A stretch of DNA of 22,958 nucleotides, taken from the NCBI GenBank assembly GCA_001515955.1, contig LOES01000090.1, positions 1 to 22,958 on the forward strand, given 5' to 3'. Positions within the stretch are counted from its first letter, which is position 1, and each line of letters starts with the position of its first letter. This document shows, one piece after another, positions 16,846 through 22,958 of this stretch. The notes beneath the pieces were generated by a model. That model worked only from the letters and a program-made list of their open reading frames with translations, was not told the origin of the DNA and ran no database searches. The stretch comes from Clostridia bacterium BRH_c25 (GTDB lineage: Bacteria > Bacillota_A > Clostridia > Lutisporales > Lutisporaceae). A program made the position numbers and the translations under genes.

Positions 16846-18908
16846 TGCAGCAAATTGATTATAGAAAGTTATTTATTAATGTTGATTGTGCTATGATAGT
16901 TTTTCTTGAAGATGACTTTTCTCTTGCAGATACAGAAGTAGATAAATCAAAGTTTCTTTATTCTATTTCGAGGATGGATGTCGAGAGCAGAAAAGACTTT
17001 GTTTCGGAACTGGAAAAAAATCATTCTGTTTTTGCATTATCTTTAAAAAGCTATTCCAATTGTATGGATAAATTATTTCCCCTAATAGAATGCTGGAATG
17101 AAGAAGTCATAAGGGATGATATTGAATCCGCTATGGATATTATAAAAATACGGGACCCAGCACAGTATGATAGCCTCAGTGGTTTATATAATGCTATTGA
17201 ACTGCCCAATGTGGATCAATTGGCTAAGTTATTATTAAAATATGGGCTTTGCATCAATATTCCGCCTTGTTATCAAAGAATATTTGATGAGTATCTACTA
17301 TCGGAGAACAGATGGAAACCGTTTAGAATATATGCAAACTTTGATGCTGAAAATAGCAGGTCATTTAAGTGCGATTTGCAAGAGTTCTATAAAAATACAA
17401 TCAATGAATTTACTTGCCTCTGCTGCATAATTGATAATGAACTTTCAGGGGAAAAAAGGGCGAAAAATATCATTGATGAAATAAGAAGCTTTAACACAGA
17501 TAAGCGAAATAGTATTATTGGAGCCATAGTCACTTCTCATGAAAAAACTGAAAATATAGATGAACATGTTTTCCTTGAATATGTTAATAAGTCTTTAGCT
17601 CAAAATAATTTACAATCTGCAATACTTAAAAGTACATATAATTATGCGATAAGCAAGTTAAAAGATGAATTGGTGAAAGGACTTTTTGATTCTTTCTCAA
17701 AAGCTACAATCAACAGGAATATTGCATTCTACCTATCGCAAATGGCTGTATATGAAGGAGTGGCAAATTACCAAATTATTAACACTTGGATTAGTACCAT
17801 GTGTGATTTTGAATTATCTAAAAGTAATGTAATTCTTTATATCGTGAGATTAACTAATCTAATTAATCAGGTTGAAATTGAAAATTATGAAATTTCTGAT
17901 GATTTAAATATGCTTAATACTTTTGAAGCATTTGATTATAATGTAAATAAGTTTTATCAGCCTCCGGCAGCAGGTGATGTTCTCATAGATAATGATGGCA
18001 ATGTATACATTTTGGTTGGACAAGACTGTGACATCATGATGAGCGAAACCAGAAAAAGGAGGAATGCTATTTCTGAATTGATACCGGCACAAATCGTATC
18101 ACAGACTGAAATGTTTAAATTGAAGAATAATCTTAATTATATGATGATTAACAACTTTAGAAAAAGTCCTGAAGATACTCCAAGTTGCATAAAGATAGAT
18201 TATACAAAAAGAGTTTACTTGGAGAATGAGTTGATTAATTTGTGCACATATAATCCGGATGGAAAATGTTGTATTAGTCTCGATACGGTGTTGCCAGATG
18301 ATAGAGCTAAGATTATGATGCCATATCTTGTTGAATATTATGGTGAGATGCAGAAGTACTTTAATTCGATAAAAACATTAAAATCTCAAGCAGGAGAAGC
18401 TTTTGATATATTCTTAGATAATACTTATGCCCCAAGACTTATATCCGTACATAAGTATGAGGAGGAATCTGCAAATAAATTATCTTATCCGTTGCGAAGA
18501 ATTTGTAGATTAACAGAAACCTATATACTTTACTTATACAAGCTATATCTTGAGTATAGAGGGAGGCAGCCGTATAACACTATCAATTTAGCTCGGTGCC
18601 AGACTCTTGATATACCTATAACAGATTCAGCGATTTCTGGAGAAATGAGCATTCAGGTTATTCTTTCAGGAGATAGGAATACAAATTCCAAGCCTGCAAA
18701 ATTACCCTGGGAAATATCAAGAAGTGAAGTACTGAGGATGTTGTCAAAATTTAATGTGGATTCAATGCCTACAGATAAAAAAGATTACATAGCTTTAGAG
18801 GCTGAGGAAACTAATATTCGCTTAGAGAATGGACAGGCATTAAAAGTAACTAAAAAAAGTAAACCAGCGGTAAAATTAGAAATAATACGATCCTACATAG
18901 GCTACTGA
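16845..18908 (+). CDS. 687-aa protein with internal response-regulator receiver-like domain
   Basis: The ATG at 16845 is coupled to the previous stop (TAATG), with GGAGG about 7 nt upstream inside the ATPase gene. The region of about 158-260 resembles a CheY-type receiver: acidic residues after a beta strand (RIYANFDAEN, D167/E169), CCIIDNELSGE with D197 at the phospho-acceptor position, IIGAIVTSHE with T230/S231, and FLEYVNKS with K249. The rest is not assigned. A C-terminal beta-rich segment includes GDVLIDNDGNVYILVGQDCD (about residues 370-390). There is no DNA-binding output domain that I recognise and no nuclease motif. Pairing with an ATPase that ends in a histidine-kinase-like module suggests the two communicate, perhaps by phosphotransfer, but a purely structural pseudo-receiver is equally possible. 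Confidence 0.8.
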   Translation: MQQIDYRKLFINVDCAMIVFLEDDFSLADTEVDKSKFLYSISRMDVESRKDFVSELEKNHSVFALSLKSYSNCMDKLFPLIECWNEEVIRDDIESAMDIIKIRDPAQYDSLSGLYNAIELPNVDQLAKLLLKYGLCINIPPCYQRIFDEYLLSENRWKPFRIYANFDAENSRSFKCDLQEFYKNTINEFTCLCCIIDNELSGEKRAKNIIDEIRSFNTDKRNSIIGAIVTSHEKTENIDEHVFLEYVNKSLAQNNLQSAILKSTYNYAISKLKDELVKGLFDSFSKATINRNIAFYLSQMAVYEGVANYQIINTWISTMCDFELSKSNVILYIVRLTNLINQVEIENYEISDDLNMLNTFEAFDYNVNKFYQPPAAGDVLIDNDGNVYILVGQDCDIMMSETRKRRNAISELIPAQIVSQTEMFKLKNNLNYMMINNFRKSPEDTPSCIKIDYTKRVYLENELINLCTYNPDGKCCISLDTVLPDDRAKIMMPYLVEYYGEMQKYFNSIKTLKSQAGEAFDIFLDNTYAPRLISVHKYEEESANKLSYPLRRICRLTETYILYLYKLYLEYRGRQPYNTINLARCQTLDIPITDSAISGEMSIQVILSGDRNTNSKPAKLPWEISRSEVLRMLSKFNVDSMPTDKKDYIALEAEETNIRLENGQALKVTKKSKPAVKLEIIRSYIGY

Positions 18909-18941
18909 GTAAGTGGTATGAGATATTACAAAAATTGAAAT

Positions 18942-18958
18942 TCTAGGATTTTCCTAGA
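18942..18958. repeat. Perfect inverted repeat TCTAGGA-TTT-TCCTAGA
   Basis: Seven-base arms with a 3-nt centre lie in the 78-nt gap between the receiver-like gene and the next gene. No T-run follows, so it is not a normal terminator. It could be a protein-binding site or a small processing hairpin. A weaker look-alike (TAGGA-N5-TCCTA) lies at 12660-12674 in front of the methyltransferase operon. Confidence 0.45.
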
Positions 18959-18986
18959 TTGATTTACATATGTAAGGGGCATTATT

Positions 18987-20663
18987 ATGGAAAACATAAG
19001 TATTATTTCAAAAATTAAAAATCATGCTTTAAATAGAGTGAAAAAATATTTCTCAGGCTTATCTATAAGGGAACAGCAAGTATTTATCAATCATGTAATC
19101 CGCTATTATGATCAAACTTACGATCTGTGGCTTAGCCAATATAATGGAAATAATAATGAGATTCTCGATTACTTAACTTTTTCGTTTCCAGTAGTATTTC
19201 GTTATCTTTATAAAGATTATAGTAGCACTGAAGGTTGTCCACTAATCCCTTCTTCCTTAATGTCCATGCAAACCATAAGGGATTTTTTGGATATTTGTTA
19301 TAAAGCCGGACTCATGGAAAACTATGAGGAACTACTCCGGACTGGAGTATTGCAGTATGAAATTAAGGGTGAAAATAATGTATATTTATCGTATACAAAT
19401 AAATACTTTTCAATTGAAAGAGTAGAGAAAGTTCAAAGTGTAAAGTATTCTCATGCAATGATGAGATCCATGCAAAGTGAATATCATAGGGGTTTAACTC
19501 AGCTCATACGGATAATCAATAAAATGGAAAAATTGGTATATACATGGAATGACGATTTTATAGGTTACGAGGCAGATCCAGAAGTAGACCTTTTTTTCAT
19601 CCGTAATGCACAGTTAGATTTTGCTCAAGCCACAGAATGGGATGGATTTTCTGAAACTTCAAAGTTTGGGGATATAGAGTATCATTTTTTTTTAAGTGCT
19701 CTAATAGCTATTGAATCAATAAATATAAAACACTCACAATTTGTTCAAGTAGCAATGAAAAAAGACCCTAATTTAGAAAGTCATAATATTTTGCCCTGTA
19801 TTGAAGATTATATAACCGTGGTTGATACCATCTCTTATATTTTGGGTACTTCCCAAGAAACAGCAGAAACAATATTAAATACATTCTTGTTTGATGAAGA
19901 AAAGAGAGAATATTATAGTCATATAAGTGCTCCAAATCCACCTTTTATTAGAATATCATCAACACAATTGTTGCGTTCGTTCAGCGGCTGTATTTATAGG
20001 CCAATAGAATTTATGCTAGCTGAGCTAAAGAGGTTATATCCAGAAGATTGGGACCGAAACACAAAAGAAAGAGAAAGAATGTTTAGAGATGAGCTATATA
20101 AGTATTTTACTGATGACCGCTTTATTACATTCAATAGAAGTATAGATATTGTTGAAAACGGAAAAAGAATTACTGATATTGATGCATGCATTATTGATAA
20201 AGAAACTAATGATATAGCATTCATTCAACTTAAATGGCAGGATTCTATTTATGAATCAGTGCGATCTCTAGTAAGTAAAAGAAAAAACTATGTAGAGAAA
20301 GCAACAAAGTGGGTTCAAGATATTGAACAATGGATTAATATGACTTCAGAAAGACGTATAGCTGATTTTCTGCAATTAAGTCCACAATTTGTTTGTAAGG
20401 ATAAGATTAAGAGTTTTGTAATTGGTAGACATAACGGAAATTACTCTGGAGACGAAAGGCCATGTAGTAATGCTGCCTGGTGCCAATGGTATAATTTAAC
20501 TAAGCTAATAGGAGTATCCCAAAATGATATTACTATACCAAAACTTTTTGACTTAATTCAAAAGGAGAGTCCTTATAATCAACAAAATAGTATTAGTCCA
20601 TCAGAAATAAAATATGGAAATTATTGTATCCAGTTAGTTGCTCCCCCATATAATTATGCTTAA
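18987..20663 (+). CDS. 558-aa protein with probable PD-(D/E)XK (QxK variant) nuclease domain
   Basis: The ATG at 18987 has AAGGGG about 8 nt upstream. Residues 1-330 are mainly helical and unassigned. The region of about 360-450 looks like a restriction-endonuclease core: a helix with E369, then SIDIVENGKRITDIDACIID with D397/D399, then IAFIQLKW giving Q414-x-K416, followed by an amphipathic helix (SVRSLVSKRKNYVEKATKWV). A D...(Q/E)xK pattern after an 'I-x-D-I-D' strand is common in Mrr-like and other R-M nucleases. The gap of 78 nt from the previous gene lacks a terminator, so it is probably the last gene of the methyltransferase operon. It is the best candidate for the restriction effector of this operon. 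The nuclease call rests on motif pattern only. Confidence 0.75.
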   Translation: MENISIISKIKNHALNRVKKYFSGLSIREQQVFINHVIRYYDQTYDLWLSQYNGNNNEILDYLTFSFPVVFRYLYKDYSSTEGCPLIPSSLMSMQTIRDFLDICYKAGLMENYEELLRTGVLQYEIKGENNVYLSYTNKYFSIERVEKVQSVKYSHAMMRSMQSEYHRGLTQLIRIINKMEKLVYTWNDDFIGYEADPEVDLFFIRNAQLDFAQATEWDGFSETSKFGDIEYHFFLSALIAIESINIKHSQFVQVAMKKDPNLESHNILPCIEDYITVVDTISYILGTSQETAETILNTFLFDEEKREYYSHISAPNPPFIRISSTQLLRSFSGCIYRPIEFMLAELKRLYPEDWDRNTKERERMFRDELYKYFTDDRFITFNRSIDIVENGKRITDIDACIIDKETNDIAFIQLKWQDSIYESVRSLVSKRKNYVEKATKWVQDIEQWINMTSERRIADFLQLSPQFVCKDKIKSFVIGRHNGNYSGDERPCSNAAWCQWYNLTKLIGVSQNDITIPKLFDLIQKESPYNQQNSISPSEIKYGNYCIQLVAPPYNYA

Positions 20664-20778
20664 AGGAATCAAATTTACATTACCAAAAGGTTGGATAATA
20701 GAGAATAAATTACAGATTTAATACTAGGTAATAATAAAGAGAATGCTGTTTTTAAACTGACATTTTCTTTCTAATAAT

Positions 20779-20800
20779 ATACTAACAAAATACTAACAAA
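20779..20800. repeat. Perfect 11-bp tandem duplication ATACTAACAAA
   Basis: The sequence ATACTAACAAA occurs at 20779-20789 and again at 20790-20800 with no spacer, immediately before the terminator that precedes parA. It could be a recombination core or target duplication at the cargo/backbone junction, or a binding site. The copy number is only two. Confidence 0.6.
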
Positions 20801-20802
20801 GC

Positions 20803-20845
20803 AAGCCGTTTACTTTATCTTATCGATAAAGCAAGCGGCTTTTTT
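20803..20845 (+). terminator. Rho-independent terminator upstream of parA
   Basis: The arms AAGCCGTTTACTTTATC (20803-20819) and GATAAAGCAAGCGGCTT (20825-20841) pair over 17 positions, with one G-T wobble and one A-C mismatch. The loop is 5 nt and the T-run ends at 20845. It lies after the last defence gene and just before the parA ribosome binding site, so it would insulate parA from cargo transcription. Confidence 0.75.
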
Positions 20846-20866
20846 GCGAGAAAGGAGGAATTTTAA

Positions 20867-21691
20867 ATGTCAAAAGTAATTGCTCTCGCCAATCAAAAAG
20901 GAGGGGTGGGCAAAACAACCACAACGCTCAATCTAGGTATCGGCCTTGCGGCACTGGGAAAAAAGGTATTACTGGTGGATGCGGATGCGCAGGGTAACCT
21001 GACGGATTCTTTGGGTTTCCACGAGCCAGACAATTTGCCTGTTTCACTGGCTACTGTCTTATCTAAAGTCATGTTGGAGGAACCATACGCACCTGACGAG
21101 GGCTTCCTTCATCATGTGGAGGGAATTGACCTCATACCGGGCAACATTGAGTTGTCTGCTATTGAGGTTTCCCTCGTCAATACTATGAGCCGGGAAACAG
21201 TGCTGTGCAGCTATATTAGAACCGTTAAAGATAGGTACGATTATGTGCTGATCGACTGTATGCCGAGCTTAGGCATGCTGACAATCAACGCCCTTGCTGC
21301 CGCGGACAGCGTGATTATTCCCGTTCAGGCTCATTATCTGCCCGCAAAAGGAATGACGCAGCTTTTACAGACCATTGCCAGAGTTAGGCGACAAATTAAT
21401 CCTAAGTTAGCTATTGACGGTGTTTTACTAACAATGTTAGATAACCGCACTAACTTTGCAAAGGATATTTCCTTTGTCCTGCGGCGGGATTACGGTGACA
21501 AGCTGCGAGTTTTTCAATCGGAAATCCCCCTGTCCATCCGGGCAGCTGAAACAAGCGCGCAGGGAAAAAGCATCTATGCGTTTGACCCGCAAGGAATAGC
21601 CGCCAAAGCCTATCAAGCCTTTACAAAGGAGGTGCAGGATATTGGCGAAAAGCAATGCAAGAGACAGCATAAAGTTGACCTTAGTAGATGA
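20867..21691 (+). CDS. parA: ParA/Soj-type partition ATPase
   Basis: A 274-residue ATPase for segregation of a plasmid or the circular form of an integrative element. It works with ParB bound at centromere-like sites and patterns on the nucleoid. The deviant Walker A motif KGGVGKTT (11-18) follows MSKVIALANQ. Walker A' is LLVDADAQGNLTDSLG, and Walker B is YDYVLIDCMPSLGMLT. The C-terminal part (VDGVLLTMLDNRTNFAKDI) is typical of the family. The ATG at 20867 has AAAGGAGG about 8 nt upstream. The gene is more GC-rich than the defence genes on its left, consistent with a different origin. Its 3' end overlaps parB by 50 nt, so the pair is translationally coupled. Confidence 0.95.
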   Translation: MSKVIALANQKGGVGKTTTTLNLGIGLAALGKKVLLVDADAQGNLTDSLGFHEPDNLPVSLATVLSKVMLEEPYAPDEGFLHHVEGIDLIPGNIELSAIEVSLVNTMSRETVLCSYIRTVKDRYDYVLIDCMPSLGMLTINALAAADSVIIPVQAHYLPAKGMTQLLQTIARVRRQINPKLAIDGVLLTMLDNRTNFAKDISFVLRRDYGDKLRVFQSEIPLSIRAAETSAQGKSIYAFDPQGIAAKAYQAFTKEVQDIGEKQCKRQHKVDLSR

Positions 21692-22577
21692 ATTGTTTTC
21701 CACGGCGGAAAGCCGGGCTGATGAACAGCGGGAAAAGGTGCTAGATATTCCTCTATCGGAAATCAGCGATTTTCCCAATCATCCTTTTAAGGTGAAAGCG
21801 GATGAAGCTATGCTGGAAATGGCGGACAGCGTAAAGCAGTACGGTGTTTTAGTTCCCGGACTTGTACGACCCAAAGCGGACGGTGGTTATGAAATGGTGG
21901 CTGGACACCGGCGTAAAAAGGCAAGCGAGCTTGCCGGTAAGGAAACGATGCCCTGCATTATCCGTGAATTGGATGACGATGCCGCCACAATTATAATGGT
22001 TGACAGCAATCTGCAACGGGAAAGCATTCTGCCGAGTGAAAAAGCCTTTGCATACAAGATGAAGCTGGAAGCAATGAAACGTCAAGCAGGAAGGCCAAGC
22101 AAAGAAAATGTGTCCCAAGTTGGGACACAAAAACGTTCAGATCAAATATTAGCTGAACAAAGCGGGGATAGTCGAAATCAAATACAAAGGTATATTCGCT
22201 TAACAGAACTTACCCCATCTATCCTTGAAATGGTAGACGAGAAGCAGATAGCTTTTAATCCGGCAGCAGAGCTTTCCTACTTAGCCGAAAACGAACAGCA
22301 GGACCTATATAACACTATGCGGTCGGAGGACTGCACCCCCTCTTTAGCACAGGCACAGAGAATGAAAAAGCTCAGTCAGGACGGTAGGCTAAGTATGGAT
22401 GTCATCTTTTCCATTCTTACTGAGGAAAAGCCAAATCAAAAGGAAAAGTTCAATATTCAGAGAGAACGGATTGACCGCTTTTTCCCTAAGAACTTTACGG
22501 AGAAGCAAAAGGAGGAATTGATCGTACAGCTGCTGGAAAGCTGGTACAAAAAGCGGCAGCGGGAACAGGAACGATAA
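21642..22577 (+). CDS. parB: ParB-type partition protein
   Basis: A 311-residue partner of ParA. The start is a TTG at 21642, chosen because AAAGGAGGTG lies just upstream and because the resulting N-terminus (MAKSNARDSIKLTLVDELF) is the usual one for ICE-borne ParB proteins. The N-terminal CTPase/ParB-N domain is visible: IPLSEISDFPNHPFKV (about 32-47), MADSVKQYGVLVPGLVRP, GHRRKKASELAG (the CTP-binding GHRR box) and DSNLQRESILPSEKAFAYKM. An HTH region (IQRYIRLTELTPSILEMVDE) and a basic, helical C-terminus follow. The gene overlaps parA by 50 nt and is followed by a terminator. ParB would bind parS-like sites, none of which I can identify in the window. Confidence 0.93.
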   Translation: MAKSNARDSIKLTLVDELFSTAESRADEQREKVLDIPLSEISDFPNHPFKVKADEAMLEMADSVKQYGVLVPGLVRPKADGGYEMVAGHRRKKASELAGKETMPCIIRELDDDAATIIMVDSNLQRESILPSEKAFAYKMKLEAMKRQAGRPSKENVSQVGTQKRSDQILAEQSGDSRNQIQRYIRLTELTPSILEMVDEKQIAFNPAAELSYLAENEQQDLYNTMRSEDCTPSLAQAQRMKKLSQDGRLSMDVIFSILTEEKPNQKEKFNIQRERIDRFFPKNFTEKQKEELIVQLLESWYKKRQREQER

Positions 22578-22607
22578 AACAAAATATGATCGTAACACAT
22601 GGCAATT

Positions 22608-22634
22608 CGTTCTCATGAATGAGGACGTTTTTTT
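22608..22634 (+). terminator. Rho-independent terminator after parB
   Basis: CGTTCTC (22608-22614) pairs with GAGGACG (22621-22627), including one G-T wobble, around a 6-nt loop. A run of seven T residues follows (22628-22634). It ends the parAB transcript or attenuates reading into the next small gene. Confidence 0.7.
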
Positions 22635-22660
22635 ATGCCCTTTTGAAAGGAGGTGTTTCC

Positions 22661-22837
22661 ATGTACTTTACAGAAGGGCGGCTGCGGGCATACGAGCACA
22701 TGATGCAGGAGAAACCGAAGCATGAGCATGAGCTTCCTGCAAAACCAGTGAAGGATACGGATTGTAAGCAATGTCGACGCTTTGACAAGCATAATGGAAA
22801 ATGCAGCAAAGAAAAATGTATCCTACCAGATGATTAA
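22661..22837 (+). CDS. Small 58-aa cysteine-rich protein, ICE-backbone type
   Basis: The ATG at 22661 has a very strong AAAGGAGGTG ribosome binding site. An upstream in-frame start at 22619 would lie within the terminator stem and is rejected. The C-terminal half carries DCKQCRRFDKHNGKCSKEKC, a CxxC...CxxxxC arrangement suggesting a small metal-binding knuckle. Short proteins of this look often follow parB in Clostridia ICEs. The function is unknown. It shares the higher GC content of parAB and not that of the defence genes. Confidence 0.75.
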   Translation: MYFTEGRLRAYEHMMQEKPKHEHELPAKPVKDTDCKQCRRFDKHNGKCSKEKCILPDD

Positions 22838-22958
22838 TGAGGTGATTTTACACCAAGGGGGTAGTCTGTCCTTTGTTTTGAGGTGTCGTATGGTGGTCTT
22901 GCGGTTTTCCCCTCCCCACACCCCTCCCCTAAAATTTTACCAGCCGAAAAAGAAATAT

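Larger units (their letters stand above)
20664..20866. other. Seam between defence cargo and ParAB backbone
   Basis: About 200 nt without a gene. AT-rich DNA like that of the defence genes runs to about 20778. Then come the tandem repeat and terminator described separately, and the composition becomes more balanced. This is the most probable boundary of the inserted cargo on the right. Confidence 0.5.

Noticed and set aside
22890..22958. Partial ORF at the right edge (ATG at 22890 after GAGGTG, open to the end)
   Set aside because: Only 23 codons, Pro-rich because of a pyrimidine tract, and no family recognised. It is probably a leader of the next backbone gene.
1..22958. CRISPR array, tRNA or rRNA genes, riboswitches
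   Set aside because: No regularly spaced repeats, cloverleaf-type sequence or rRNA-like segment was seen on reading through. The Cas4-like nuclease has no Cas neighbours.

Overview
The window looks like accessory DNA of a low-GC, Gram-positive, Clostridia-type bacterium. The evidence is AT-rich coding sequence, strong GGAGG-type ribosome binding sites, TTG starts, an IS256-family insertion sequence, and a ParA/ParB pair of the kind carried on Firmicutes integrative and conjugative elements (ICEs) or plasmids. Most of the window (about 0.74-20.66 kb) is a genome-defence island. Its right edge (20.78 kb onward) is visibly more GC-rich and is probably the mobile-element backbone. No integrase or conjugation gene lies inside the window, so the ICE assignment is an inference.

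Layout, left to right. (1) 1-503: truncated left-pointing IS256-family element, followed by remnants of a related IS end (to about 706). (2) 736-2377, minus strand: a two-gene unit with a Vsr mismatch endonuclease and an AspBHI/Mrr-like restriction endonuclease, driven by a good sigma-A-type promoter at 2455-2483. (3) 2777-12628, plus strand: four tightly coupled genes (ATGA overlaps). They encode an unrecognised 675-aa protein, an unrecognised 331-aa protein with a winged-helix-like start, a 1914-aa SF2 helicase with zinc clusters and a DUF1998-type C-terminus, and a Cas4/AddB-like PD-(D/E)XK nuclease with four Fe-S-type cysteines. (4) 12838-20663, plus strand: a 56-aa HTH protein, a C5-cytosine DNA methyltransferase, an 878-aa protein with two GHKL ATPase modules, a 687-aa protein with a receiver-like domain, and a 558-aa protein with a D...QxK nuclease-like core. 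(5) 20779-22837: an 11-bp tandem repeat, a terminator, parA, parB, a second terminator and a small Cys-rich ORF.

How the parts may work together (inference). The methyltransferase marks host DNA with 5-methylcytosine, and Vsr repairs the T:G mismatches that 5mC deamination would create. The AspBHI-like, Cas4-like and QxK proteins are candidate effector nucleases. The giant helicase and the MORC-like ATPase are candidate DNA-translocating or remodelling engines. Prokaryotic MORC-like (paraMORC) GHKL ATPases are known to sit in restriction-modification neighbourhoods with SF2 helicases and endonucleases. DUF1998 helicases of this size occur in Druantia (DruE), and smaller DUF1998 proteins occur in DISARM. 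The exact gene set here does not match a named system I can identify with certainty. The most unusual feature is a histidine-kinase-like second ATPase module next to a receiver-like protein inside a restriction-modification operon.
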